Position numbers and translations under genes: made by a program. DNA of 45,928 bases from a virus, in the IMG/VR virus record IMGVR_UViG_3300036760_000512, positions 1 through 45,928 of that record; one strand, written 5' to 3'. Within the stretch, counting starts at the first letter, position 1; every line of letters begins with the position of its first letter. The notes under the pieces are model-generated. The model made no database searches. It worked only from the letters and a program-made list of their open reading frames with translations, and had not been told where the DNA came from. This document shows positions 32,660 to 40,891 of the stretch, piece after piece.

Positions 32660-34066
32660 CTACGCGGACACAGACTTGATAACAGTAATACGCAGAACGA
32701 TCGCTTCAGTAAGATTGCCAGCAGTGCGATTTGCAACACTGATGACGGCTGAGCCAGCGCCTGGGAACGCGTTGCACACATACGCGCCACTTGTGCCAGC
32801 AGACTCATGCGTCACAATCACCGTATCCGTAGCGGCAATCGTCGAGTTCGTGAACGTGAATCCGGTGATGACACCTGCATTCAGCACCTGGTTGTGCATC
32901 GTGATTGCGGTCGTCAGCGTGTTCGAGACCACCGTCGTCTGCTTGTTCGTCGCCTGCGTCACAGCACCACCCGCACCCGTCGCGTAGCCGATACCGCCAG
33001 TCGGACTCGCAGACAGGAACGACAGACCAGTCACCGCACCAACGAATGCACCAGCGCCAGCAAACGTAACGCCAGTTGTGTTCGACGTAACTACAATGAC
33101 GTCAGTCCCAGCGCGATTCTTGAGCGTTACATCACCAGTCGTGCCAAAACCCTGGAGCGTAGCGCCACTGACAGTCGAGGCGTAGAACGAACCCTGCGTG
33201 GCAGACAACGCCCCGAGAGTAGCCTGGGCTGTGACTGATTTGACCGTCGTGGTGAATGTACCACCCGTGAATGAAACTGTCGAAGCAAAAGCAACTACGC
33301 CTGTCACGAAGAGCTTCTTCGCAATGCCTACACCACCAGCAACGATCACTGCACCATCAGCCGCCGACGTAGAATCAGTGGCGTTGGTGAGAGTCAGAAT
33401 ACCACTCGCTGCTAGCGTGGTCACACCACTCAACGCACCCGTCATCGCCAGCGCGCCAGCCATCGTTACACCAGTCGTGTTACTCGTTACGACGATGACG
33501 TCAGTGCCGGCACGATTCTTCAGTGTGACATCGCCTGTCGTACCAAAACCCTGAAGCGTAGTACCACTTACTGTCGATGCATAGACCGAAGCCTGCGTTG
33601 CCGCAAGCGCACCCAGCGTTGCCTGCGCCGTCGTGCTGATCAGCGTCGTTGTAAACGTCCCACCAGTGAACGCAACGGTTGCCGCCGCTATTACTGCGCC
33701 AGCCTTCGACACACTGAACTTCGAGCTTGCGCCAACAAGGAAGTCGAGGAACAGAGACGCCGCAGCACTCGCGGTATCCGTGATCGTCAGCGACATTCCC
33801 TTGAACGTGACTGCACCATCATTCCACGTCTGTGTGGCGGCAATCACTGGCGTCGACGTAACAACGGTGGTTCCACCAAGCGTAATGGCAGCAATCACCA
33901 GTCGATCACCAGCGGTGTAGCCAGTGCCACCGAGCATCAGCGCTGTACGCAACGCCGTGATCGTGCTCTTGTACGACTTGTCACCAGGCCTGCCAATTGC
34001 CGTGAGGTCGGTCGCCGGAGCGATCGTCACCATTGCATCATAGGCAGACCACATTTCGCCAGCCAT
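32660..34066 (-). CDS. Repetitive beta-rich virion (fibre/decoration) protein
   Basis: A 468-residue Ala/Thr/Gly/Val-rich protein with almost no Lys/Arg in the middle. An internal repeat of about 73 residues occurs at 132-204 and 265-337 (each containing LQGFGTTGDVTLKNRAGTDV). The same module occurs once in the fibre protein at 29864-31222. The C terminus (residues about 360-468) is a beta sandwich-like segment (FTNSTIAATDTVIVTHESAG). ATG 34066 immediately follows TAG with CAGGAGG upstream. Probably a head fibre or tail-fibre base. Confidence 0.75.
   Translation of the reverse strand: MAGEMWSAYDAMVTIAPATDLTAIGRPGDKSYKSTITALRTALMLGGTGYTAGDRLVIAAITLGGTTVVTSTPVIAATQTWNDGAVTFKGMSLTITDTASAAASLFLDFLVGASSKFSVSKAGAVIAAATVAFTGGTFTTTLISTTAQATLGALAATQASVYASTVSGTTLQGFGTTGDVTLKNRAGTDVIVVTSNTTGVTMAGALAMTGALSGVTTLAASGILTLTNATDSTSAADGAVIVAGGVGIAKKLFVTGVVAFASTVSFTGGTFTTTVKSVTAQATLGALSATQGSFYASTVSGATLQGFGTTGDVTLKNRAGTDVIVVTSNTTGVTFAGAGAFVGAVTGLSFLSASPTGGIGYATGAGGAVTQATNKQTTVVSNTLTTAITMHNQVLNAGVITGFTFTNSTIAATDTVIVTHESAGTSGAYVCNAFPGAGSAVISVANRTAGNLTEAIVLRITVIKSVSA
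33056..33274 (-). repeat. Internal protein-module repeat, copy 2
   Basis: Encodes residues 265-337 of the same protein, with few substitutions relative to copy 1. A third, more diverged version (about residues 73-122 of the fibre protein) lies at 30857-31006. Confidence 0.8.
33455..33673 (-). repeat. Internal protein-module repeat, copy 1
   Basis: Encodes residues 132-204 of the 468-residue virion protein. Similar in DNA and protein to 33056-33274, including the shared core LQGFGTTGDVTLKNRAG. Confidence 0.8.
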
Positions 34067-34531
34067 CTAGACCTCCTGAAGCATGTGAGTGTCCTGTTCA
34101 CTTGACATCTGATTCCCAAGTTCATCAAACATCGAGAACGTCCAGCCTTCCTGCATCATCGCTACGTTGTCCTCGTCGTGCATGGTCAACGCATCTTCAG
34201 ACTGCATCTCGTACGAACGACTCTCGGAGTACATTCCCTGGCCCGCGGAGATGGAGTGCTCAGACCACATCGTCCCCTGCTCACCTGCCATATCCACGCC
34301 AGCTTCATCCCACATTGCAGCATTCGCTTCTGTCAACATGGAAAGAACGTACTCCGACAGCATATCCGTACCGAACTCATCCAGCATCGTCGGGTCTGAC
34401 CCAACTTCATCATCCATCTCGTTGCCAGCCTCGTCAAGCATCAGCTGGCTGAAATGCTCTGCTGGTGGTCGCGTCCCCTCGTCTACCAACTCGCGCCGTC
34501 GGCGTCGAGTAGCTCCACCGAAGTCTTTCAT
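34067..34531 (-). CDS. Met/Glu octad-repeat protein
   Basis: A 154-residue acidic protein. After a basic head (GGATRRRRRELVDE), residues 31-154 are about fifteen imperfect eight-residue repeats: Met at 31, 39, 49, 57, 65, 73, 81, 88, 100, 109, 117, 125, 134, 142 and 150. Glu stands three residues after every one of those Met, so M-x-x-E is invariant in all fifteen units. The third position is usually Asp or Ser (MLDE, MWDE, MYSE, MFDE). This is the signature of a small beta-solenoid or zipper; I know no named family. ATG directly follows the TAA of the gene before, in the late operon downstream of the capsid gene. Confidence 0.75.
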   Translation of the reverse strand: MKDFGGATRRRRRELVDEGTRPPAEHFSQLMLDEAGNEMDDEVGSDPTMLDEFGTDMLSEYVLSMLTEANAAMWDEAGVDMAGEQGTMWSEHSISAGQGMYSESRSYEMQSEDALTMHDEDNVAMMQEGWTFSMFDELGNQMSSEQDTHMLQEV

Positions 34532-34849
34532 TTAGCCCTCGATGAATTCGATGGCCCCTGGGCAAGATGCAACAGTCGCGTCCGTGCGCCGTGCGCGAAC
34601 AGCGTAGTATGCAGGAATATCTGACCATGCGGTGACACTTGGACCCTGGACTTGGGAAACATTTGCCTGTGCTTCAGGATCGTACAGACCAATGGAAATC
34701 CACTCGTCTGCGTATCCATTCACTTCCACAACCACAACTGCAGCAGGGTCAGCTGCAGCCCCGAGCGTGACCTGAACCGCACCATTACGGTATCGGGGCA
34801 GGTTGATTTGGCAGGTTGCATCCTGCGTTGAAAGATTAAAGCTCGGCAC
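34532..34849 (-). CDS. Small beta-rich virion protein downstream of element C
   Basis: A 105-residue protein. GTG 34849 is 7 nt after GAGG; the frame is open far upstream (through the hexamer tract into the capsid gene), but that part is shadow. The sequence (VTLGAAADPAAVVVVEVNGY, AWSDIPAYYAVRARRTD) is a compact beta sandwich-like pattern. Possibly a head-completion or decoration protein; no family recognised. Confidence 0.65.
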   Translation of the reverse strand: MPSFNLSTQDATCQINLPRYRNGAVQVTLGAAADPAAVVVVEVNGYADEWISIGLYDPEAQANVSQVQGPSVTAWSDIPAYYAVRARRTDATVASCPGAIEFIEG

Positions 34850-34881
34850 GTGTGATCCTCGGAAACCTACGGTTGGATGCA

Positions 34882-35020
<139 letters not shown>

Positions 35021-35039
35021 GTCTGCGCCCCCGACACGC

Positions 35040-35954
35040 TTAGCCCGCGCCTTCCGAGCCATACGTACCACGCCAGTCGCCGAAGCCCACGGAGTGACGC
35101 TGGCGAATGCTGTGGAACGTAGCGTTCGCGTTGTTGTCATCCCAGGTCATCGTGTCCGGCATCTCGCGCCAGAAGAAATTCAGGTCCACCTGCGAAGACT
35201 CGGCAAACATTGCCCAACTGTCCGCATCCGTGATCCACGGATCGCTCACAGCCTGCAAACCCTCGTCCTTCAGGGGGTTCACATCGTTCGGCTGGGACGT
35301 GAAGGACACGCCTGGCAGGCCCTCGGACTTGAGCAGGCGCTTCGCCAGCATCCGGTTCGACGGATGGATCAGAAGCGTCTTGGGCTGCAGCAAGATCGGC
35401 ATGCCCCGCTCGTTTACCTGCAGGTCGAACGCCAGAATCGCCGCCTCCAGCCCCGCCTCGCTGAGGTCCGTCGACACCTTGTTCGACACCGTTGCGCCCG
35501 TACCCTGGATCGGGTGATCCGTGGCAAAGAGCGCCTTTCCATCCCGGCCAGTGTACTTCGTCGTCCCGAAGCCGGTGTTGAAAACGTCGTGCCCGTAGAG
35601 CTCGGTCGTCCAGTACGAGGACTGTCCGAGCATCTCCGCCAGCGCCAGGATCTCAGGATACTGCGCGTCATCCCGCATCTCCTTCGAGATGGCGATGCCG
35701 AGCGCGTACGTGAGATTGGTGTAGCGCTGTCCACCGATCTTCAGCGGCTCGTCAAGGATCGTCGTGCCGAGTTCAGTCTTCTTGGCCAACGGTCCCAGAC
35801 CCGCAATCCTGAAGTCGTCTTCGAATGCCTTCTTGGAGTTCTTCACATTCATGAAGCGCCGATACAGCTCTGGATGCTGCCGATAGGCCGTGAAGGTCTT
35901 CATGTTCAGGCCAGGAGCGAGAAGCTCGGCCCACTGTCCGCGTGCAACTGGCAT
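35040..35954 (-). CDS. Major capsid protein (Mu gpT-like / HK97 fold candidate)
   Basis: A 304-residue protein. ATG 35954 follows TAGGAG. YRRFMNVKNSKKAFEDDF, then TTILDEPLKIGGQRYTNL, YALGIAISKEMRDDAQYP and HDVFNTGFG...ALFATDHP match my memory of the Mu gpT-type major head subunit (strong DDxxYP motif and ALFATxHP motif). Length is typical. It lies after the duplicated head protein and before element C, a place where attenuation between capsid and later genes is usual. Confidence 0.82.
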   Translation of the reverse strand: MPVARGQWAELLAPGLNMKTFTAYRQHPELYRRFMNVKNSKKAFEDDFRIAGLGPLAKKTELGTTILDEPLKIGGQRYTNLTYALGIAISKEMRDDAQYPEILALAEMLGQSSYWTTELYGHDVFNTGFGTTKYTGRDGKALFATDHPIQGTGATVSNKVSTDLSEAGLEAAILAFDLQVNERGMPILLQPKTLLIHPSNRMLAKRLLKSEGLPGVSFTSQPNDVNPLKDEGLQAVSDPWITDADSWAMFAESSQVDLNFFWREMPDTMTWDDNNANATFHSIRQRHSVGFGDWRGTYGSEGAG

Positions 35955-35969
35955 CTTGGTCTCCTAGAC

Positions 35970-36440
35970 CTAATTGTCAATAACGGCTGCCTGATCGAAC
36001 GTGACCAACACCCGATTCTGCAACTCCGGATCACCCGTCAGCAACGCGCCGACGTAGACCACTGCATCGTTGTCCGTATCGGTGAAGTCCACCCGATACT
36101 TCGCGTCCGCACTCCGAACGAGCGCGTACTTCGCTCCAATCGTTCCCAGCGAGCCAACGTACTCTGCCGAGAAGAGAATGCCTGGCCCAGGCCACACAGC
36201 CTGAACCACCAGCGCGGGAAATTCCTTCCGCGCCGTGATATTGAATCCAGATGTATCCGCACCACCCGGTCCGATTGCTACGCCAGTGATATCCGCCGAC
36301 GCATTCGTCCCTGCCCCAACATAGGCACCCGCAGTCGTCTTGAGAACCGCACCTGCCAGTTCAGCGTAGCCAACCGCAACGGGCCTCTCTACAATGCGCG
36401 GCAGTTCATCTCCTACCGCAGAAGCCAGCATGAAGCTCAT
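35970..36440 (-). CDS. Head decoration protein, paralogue 1
   Basis: A 156-residue protein, ATG 36440 with CGGAG upstream. About half identical to its upstream neighbour 36453-36917: both share VERP, GYAEL, IGPGG-DTSGFNIT, KEFP, AVWPGPGI and end NRVLVTF...DN. Beta-rich; the position just before the capsid gene is the usual place of decoration or cement proteins. Duplication is visible; function is inferred. Confidence 0.7.
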   Translation of the reverse strand: MSFMLASAVGDELPRIVERPVAVGYAELAGAVLKTTAGAYVGAGTNASADITGVAIGPGGADTSGFNITARKEFPALVVQAVWPGPGILFSAEYVGSLGTIGAKYALVRSADAKYRVDFTDTDNDAVVYVGALLTGDPELQNRVLVTFDQAAVIDN

Positions 36441-36452
36441 TGCAACTCCGTG

Positions 36453-36917
36453 CTAATTGTCAACTACCACAGCTGGCAGGAACGTCACCAGCACTCGATT
36501 CTGGCTCTCGGGAACACCAGTGCTCAGCGCGCCCACATAGCGCACCGCGTCATTGCCTGTGTCCGAGAAGTCTACCTTGTACTTGTTGTCCGTGTCCTTG
36601 ATCAGCGCGTACTTCTCTCCAATCGTGCCAATCGTGCTGACGTACTCGCAGCTGAACACGATTCCCGGTCCCGGCCACACCGCCTGCCCGGTATGCTCAG
36701 GGAACTCCTTATGCCCGGTGATGTTGAAGCCAGACGTGTCAGTCCCGCCTGGTCCAATCATCACACCTGCAATTGCCGCCACGGCATCAGTTCCCACTCC
36801 CTCATACTCGCCCGATGTGACCTTGACAACTGCCCCTTCCAGCTCAGCGTAGCCGCTAATCAGTGGACGTTCAACGACTCGCGTGTTGAGCTGTCCAGGC
36901 GCCAGTTGAAAGCTCAT
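36453..36917 (-). CDS. Head decoration protein, paralogue 2
   Basis: A 154-residue protein, ATG 36917 after TAGGAG. Tandem duplicate of the 35970 gene with the same blocks (GYAELEGAVVKVTSGEYEGV; IGPGGTDTSGFNITGHKEFP). The divergence suggests two related proteins on the head, possibly on different capsid sites. Confidence 0.7.
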   Translation of the reverse strand: MSFQLAPGQLNTRVVERPLISGYAELEGAVVKVTSGEYEGVGTDAVAAIAGVMIGPGGTDTSGFNITGHKEFPEHTGQAVWPGPGIVFSCEYVSTIGTIGEKYALIKDTDNKYKVDFSDTGNDAVRYVGALSTGVPESQNRVLVTFLPAVVVDN

Positions 36918-36926
36918 ACTTGACTC

Positions 36927-37343
36927 CTAGAGTGAATCATTCGTATCCTGGATCAATGCGATCCCTTTCTCCTTTGCCATCCGTTTCGTCTCCGCTGAGG
37001 TCGAAGCCAACGTCGCCTCCTGACGCGCCAGACGATCTGCAACACGCTGCTCGTAGAGGTCCCGAGGACAGCTCATGAGCATCACATCCCCAACTACAAT
37101 GTGACCATCCCCTCGCTTATCAGGTTCAGCGATTGTCTCGATGCCTCCTGTGCTGATCTCTGCCACGTAGCCACGCAGACGGTGCTTCACGACAGAGGTA
37201 TTGTAGCGGTCAACCCGCACCCACCTATAGTGCCGGTTCGGGTCCTTCGACATCTCAACGAGGTCGAGGATCTCCGCATCGTTGCGCTTTCGGTCCCGCA
37301 CTTCTACCGAAGGCACGCTCGGTCCTGCCTTTGCCGCACTCAT
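36927..37343 (-). CDS. Late hypothetical protein
   Basis: A 138-residue protein, ATGA overlap with the scaffold candidate. Basic-acidic mixture with a HYRWVRVDRYNTSVVKHRLR segment and helical tail (QRVADRLARQEATLA). Pattern is seen in small phage proteins encoded between scaffold and capsid genes; function unknown. Confidence 0.65.
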   Translation of the reverse strand: MSAAKAGPSVPSVEVRDRKRNDAEILDLVEMSKDPNRHYRWVRVDRYNTSVVKHRLRGYVAEISTGGIETIAEPDKRGDGHIVVGDVMLMSCPRDLYEQRVADRLARQEATLASTSAETKRMAKEKGIALIQDTNDSL

Positions 37344-38299
37344 CGTCTCACTCCCCCGCCACTCCAGGCGAAATACTCGTCAACCGTCATTCCCATCTGT
37401 CCCCGCACCCACTCCTGTTGCGCAGAGAGCTGGGCCGGAGCAACCGGAGCCGCTCCCGTATTCGGTGCCTCTGTGAAGAACCCGTTGAGGTTCGGCATGG
37501 GCTGGCCCTGGACCCGCATCTGCGGCACCGCAGTCTGGGCGACCTGCGCCACCGCACCCTGCTGTTGTGCAGACCGGAGCGCGAGCTGGCCAACCACAGC
37601 CTCCGTCGCTACGCGCCAGATCATCGGGTTCTGCAGCGCCTCCGCATCGGCACCCGCCAGCCGCTGCTCCACCATCGGGGCAAGCTGGTTCCACGCACCG
37701 CCGAACTCCTGCACCATCTGCGCCCGAGCCGCCTGGACATTGTTCTGTGACTCGCGCTGCAGGAGCGGAGCAAGTCGCGTGTCGAGCTCGCGCCCCACAG
37801 CGGCGGAGATCGCAGCCTGTGGATAGCGCCAATCCCATTCAGGAACCGCACCCGCAGGCGGGCCAGCAGGCTGTGCAACCGGAGCCGCTGGCCGTGGCTG
37901 AGGGACCGGCGTCGGAAGCGCGGGCAGGGCTGGCTGCTGCGGTCCCGGCACCATCTGAAGCACGACCTGTCGCATTCCTGCGTACGTCTGAAGTGCTTCA
38001 CCGATTGTCTTGCCCTGCAGTTCGGGCGGGATGTTCGGCCCGCTGAGGCGCGTATTGACGTCGGCGCCAGCGGAAATCTGCGGCGTCTGTGGAGTGCCCT
38101 GCGGCGCCTGCGGCATGGGGATCGTATTCCCCTCCATCGGTGCGCCTACTGGGCCGGGATTCGGAGCAAACTGAAGCATCTGCGGAGGGGTCTGTGTGGT
38201 TGCCGGTGCCGCAGGAGCGGCTGGCTGGGGCTGTCCCGGTACGGGATAACCTCCCGGTAGTTGCACGAACCCTGTGTTTGGCATAGCTGGGCCTGTCAT
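37340..38299 (-). CDS. Scaffolding protein candidate
   Basis: A 319-residue protein with very Pro/Gln/Ala-rich N terminus (GGYPVPGQPQPAAPAAPATT), a helical middle (about residues 170-250), and a conserved-looking C terminus (GQMGMTVDEYFAWSGGG). Composition and position between portal and capsid genes fit a scaffold or assembly chaperone. The start overlaps the previous stop (ATGA). No protease gene was seen nearby. Confidence 0.65.
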   Translation of the reverse strand: MTGPAMPNTGFVQLPGGYPVPGQPQPAAPAAPATTQTPPQMLQFAPNPGPVGAPMEGNTIPMPQAPQGTPQTPQISAGADVNTRLSGPNIPPELQGKTIGEALQTYAGMRQVVLQMVPGPQQPALPALPTPVPQPRPAAPVAQPAGPPAGAVPEWDWRYPQAAISAAVGRELDTRLAPLLQRESQNNVQAARAQMVQEFGGAWNQLAPMVEQRLAGADAEALQNPMIWRVATEAVVGQLALRSAQQQGAVAQVAQTAVPQMRVQGQPMPNLNGFFTEAPNTGAAPVAPAQLSAQQEWVRGQMGMTVDEYFAWSGGGVRR

Positions 38300-38577
38300 C
38301 TGGGCATCTCCCTAGGTTGATCCTGCGTAGTTACATCGGCAATCATACTGAACACCTTCTCGAGCGCATCGAGGTTACCCCGGAGCCATGCTGCCTTGAG
38401 GGGGTCCACCTCCTGGCGCAGACGTTGCAAGGCCGGCTGGAACAGGACCTGTGCCACCCGCTGATGGAAGCATTCCCATCCCGGCTGGCCCTGAAGCGCC
38501 CATAGGTGGTGGTGCTCCTCCGGACTGAGTTCCGACGGCTCCCTGCTGTAAGAGTTGAAGCTGCGCATTCTGGGCAT
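38296..38577 (-). CDS. Small protein overlapping the portal gene in another frame
   Basis: A 93-residue protein. ATG 38577 is 6 nt after AGGGAG, both inside the portal gene; the overlap is 203 nt. LSPEEHHHLWALQGQPGWEC and LKAAWLRGNLDALEKVF read like a real helical protein, and its stop couples (ATGA) to the scaffold gene. In the same DNA the portal frame encodes a Gly/Pro/Ala-rich tail, so one of the two is flexible. Real double-coding is likely; an alternative start at ATG 38568 is possible. Confidence 0.65.
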   Translation of the reverse strand: MPRMRSFNSYSREPSELSPEEHHHLWALQGQPGWECFHQRVAQVLFQPALQRLRQEVDPLKAAWLRGNLDALEKVFSMIADVTTQDQPREMPR

Positions 38578-40330
38578 CTACCGCTCCCTGGACAATCGGC
38601 AACATCGACGCTGTGTCTTGTACGCCGTAGAGGTGAAGAAGCTTGGCCATCAGCTCGGTCGAACCATTGGCCATCTGAAGTGCAGCGGCCTTGATCTCGG
38701 GCGGCATCTGCGGATTCACCGCGTAGCTCATCGCGTTCATGTAACCGCTGTAGTACTGCATCAGTTGCTGGAGGACGAGTGTGGTCGTCCGAATCTGTGC
38801 ATCCTTCGAAGTCTGCGTGTCAATCGCGGTCACTCCTACGAGCATCCCGCGCCGAATCAGGTCCATCGGAAAGTGGAGGACCTGCGAAACAAGCTCACCC
38901 TCTTTCTGCCCAACGGCCATATATTCCTTGCCACGCGGATTGTGCTGCTGGTAGAGTTCAAGCACGCGAGTGCCGGTCTCCCCGAGCGCTACGCGAATCT
39001 CCCGCAGGGTCTCCCCGAATCGCTTCGAGGACGCGAGGATCATCTGCTGCGTGGTGTAGGCCGAGCCGTAGGCCGTGGCGGGGCCAGCCTGTGCCTGCAC
39101 ATAGTCGCTGACGCCAGTGCGCCGCTGAGCTTCGTTCCGCGTCACGCCCTCCGCCTCGATGGAGGGGGCTGTACCAGGCGTACCGAAAGCGAGGGTCTCC
39201 ACATTATTCATGTCGGCCACACGCCACTGCTTGCCCGGATACATTGGCTCGTCTTTGCGAATGCCCGTCTCATCGCTGCGCACCTTCAGCATCGTCGAGT
39301 TACCCACGGTGCCGGAGTCGATGCGCTGATTGTGCATTGCGGTGATCTCCTCCTGGAAATAATCGAGCATCTCCCCGAGGCCGATCCCGTAAAACCCATT
39401 CGTGTCGCGCATGAAGCGAGCAGCAGAATAGGGCTTGTCTTGATTGAAGAACGGATTGAAGTCCAGGCGCACGTACGTCTGCGACTCGAGATGGACAGTG
39501 CAGACCAGTGCCTCGTCCCATCCGTCGCCATCGATGTCGAAGTCCACCCAGAACTCGTAGAACTCCATCTGCTTGTTCTGTGAGGGCACGAAGCCGGTGA
39601 TGGCATCGAGCTGGCGCTGGAGCGTGTTGACAGGAGGCGTACTGAACCATGCACCGATCTGATCGCTTCCGGTGTAGATGCCGGCCTTGACCCGATTCAT
39701 ATACTGCTGCCACGTCAGTCGAATCCGCTCCGCCACCCACGGGGCAGACTGGATGTCACGGAAGCCGGCTGGGATGTAGAAGTCGATGAGCCGCGTGTTG
39801 TGGATAGCGGGCTTGTCCTTGAGAAGGATGACCGCTTGCTGCTGCCACGTCGTGCCGTCCTGCAGCTCACGCCACTCGTAGACCTTCTTCATCTCACGCG
39901 TGTAGCGTTGCTTTATGATGCCTGTGCCGAGCTTATGAAGCTCAAGAATCCAGTCTCCTACCGGGCCGTGAATATCAAGCTCATTGTGCTGAGCCCACTC
40001 GAGGAAGTCTTCCGTCGCTGCGGCCATCTTTGCGAACTCGGGCCGCTGAGGAGTCACGCTCCACAGGTTGGAAGGTTCCATGAGCAGACCCATCAGACGC
40101 GCAAAGAGTGTGTCCACGTCAGTGGCTGCCACAGGGATGACCAAGTTTGATGCATTTGCGAAGGGAAACGTTTTCTCCGCATTTACCGGACGCGCTCGGT
40201 AAACTTGCTCATACCGCATCCAATCACTCTCGATGTTTCCTCGATCCGTCATGGTACGCCGAAGCTCCTGGATCAAATACCAAAGAAGATCCGTTGCACG
40301 CTTTGGATCGTATCGGTCTTGCGGAATCAT
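38375..40330 (-). CDS. Portal protein
   Basis: A 651-residue protein, ATG 40330 after ACAGGA. The N terminus (RATDLLWYLIQELRRTMTDR), the block FPFANASNLVIPVAATDVDT with LFARLMGLL, then helical segments (LGEMLDYFQEEITAMHNQRI) and a Gly/Pro-rich tail are the pattern of large podovirus portals. Length is in range. It forms the dodecameric head channel. The last 203 bases are also read in another frame (38296-38577). The dyad copy 7 precedes it. Confidence 0.88.
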   Translation of the reverse strand: MIPQDRYDPKRATDLLWYLIQELRRTMTDRGNIESDWMRYEQVYRARPVNAEKTFPFANASNLVIPVAATDVDTLFARLMGLLMEPSNLWSVTPQRPEFAKMAAATEDFLEWAQHNELDIHGPVGDWILELHKLGTGIIKQRYTREMKKVYEWRELQDGTTWQQQAVILLKDKPAIHNTRLIDFYIPAGFRDIQSAPWVAERIRLTWQQYMNRVKAGIYTGSDQIGAWFSTPPVNTLQRQLDAITGFVPSQNKQMEFYEFWVDFDIDGDGWDEALVCTVHLESQTYVRLDFNPFFNQDKPYSAARFMRDTNGFYGIGLGEMLDYFQEEITAMHNQRIDSGTVGNSTMLKVRSDETGIRKDEPMYPGKQWRVADMNNVETLAFGTPGTAPSIEAEGVTRNEAQRRTGVSDYVQAQAGPATAYGSAYTTQQMILASSKRFGETLREIRVALGETGTRVLELYQQHNPRGKEYMAVGQKEGELVSQVLHFPMDLIRRGMLVGVTAIDTQTSKDAQIRTTTLVLQQLMQYYSGYMNAMSYAVNPQMPPEIKAAALQMANGSTELMAKLLHLYGVQDTASMLPIVQGAVDAQNAQLQLLQQGAVGTQSGGAPPPMGASGPAGMGMLPSAGGTGPVPAGLATSAPGGGPPQGSMAPG

Positions 40331-40345
40331 CGGCGCGTCCTGTGA

Positions 40346-40360
40346 ATTGCAACGTGAAAG
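40346..40360 (-). promoter_or_regulatory. Dyad element copy 7 (ATTGCAACGTGAAAG)
   Basis: On the transcribed - strand CTTTCACGTTGCAAT precedes ACAGGA and the portal ATG; GATC adjoins as at copy 1. Lies in the 39-nt gap between the small membrane gene and portal. Confidence 0.75.
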
Positions 40361-40369
40361 ATCGAGGGA

Positions 40370-40555
40370 CTACTTCGTCTTGCTGATTGCAGACTTCACA
40401 CCAACTGCGCCGAGGATGATGCCGACGCCCATCGTGATGCCCCGCACCTTTGGGCCAAGCAATCCGCTGTTGGCGAATACAGCGAACTGCTCCAGAATGT
40501 GCGGCACGCCTACGATGATGCCAGCCCAGATGGTCTTGCTCTTGAGGAACTGCAT
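40370..40555 (-). CDS. Holin-like small membrane protein
   Basis: A 61-residue protein. ATG 40555 follows CAGGAGG. Two hydrophobic segments (about 9-30 and 38-54) flank a short polar loop; N terminus MQFLKSKTIW and basic C terminus (KSAISKTK). This matches a class II-type holin by size and topology. With the gene at 40583 and the M15 endolysin at 42392 it forms a lysis group around the terminase gene. Confidence 0.7.
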   Translation of the reverse strand: MQFLKSKTIWAGIIVGVPHILEQFAVFANSGLLGPKVRGITMGVGIILGAVGVKSAISKTK

Positions 40556-40582
40556 TGTGTCCTCCTGTCCTACGGTGATGGA

Positions 40583-40891
40583 CTAGCGCTTCCCGAGGGA
40601 TTGAAGCACTTTGTCCTGATTAGCCTCGATGCGCTGCAGGCGACTGTTATTCTGCAGAAGCTGCCCTTGCATCTCAGCCACAAGCTTTCCGTTTGTAACT
40701 ACCTCGGTACGAACTTCCGTGAGACTCTCCGAGACTGTGTGCATCTCAAACCCAACAACCGCTGTGAGAAGTCCGAGCAGAATACCTGCCAACCACCTGA
40801 AGGTCAGCGTGTCCAGCGTACCAAGAGGCAATAGTCGATCCTCGCTATCGGTGAAGAGTGAGTGGGGATCGTCGGACATAGCTGGAGCCAT
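40583..40891 (-). CDS. Membrane-anchored coiled-coil protein (spanin or holin partner candidate)
   Basis: A 102-residue protein, ATG 40891 after GGAG, overlapping the terminase end by 47 bases. Acidic N terminus, one hydrophobic helix (WLAGILLGLLTAVVGF, about residues 33-48), then a coiled coil (SLTEVRTEVVTNGKLVAEMQ). Resembles small phage lysis-region proteins; no lipobox seen, so a lipoprotein spanin is not supported. Confidence 0.65.
   Translation of the reverse strand: MAPAMSDDPHSLFTDSEDRLLPLGTLDTLTFRWLAGILLGLLTAVVGFEMHTVSESLTEVRTEVVTNGKLVAEMQGQLLQNNSRLQRIEANQDKVLQSLGKR

Noticed and set aside
29864-33673. Diversity-generating retroelement
   Set aside because: The repeated fibre modules suggested it, but no reverse transcriptase gene or template/variable pair with adenine-biased changes was found.
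38555-39583. 342-residue + strand open frame
   Set aside because: Antisense shadow of portal; low-quality His/Leu/Arg composition.
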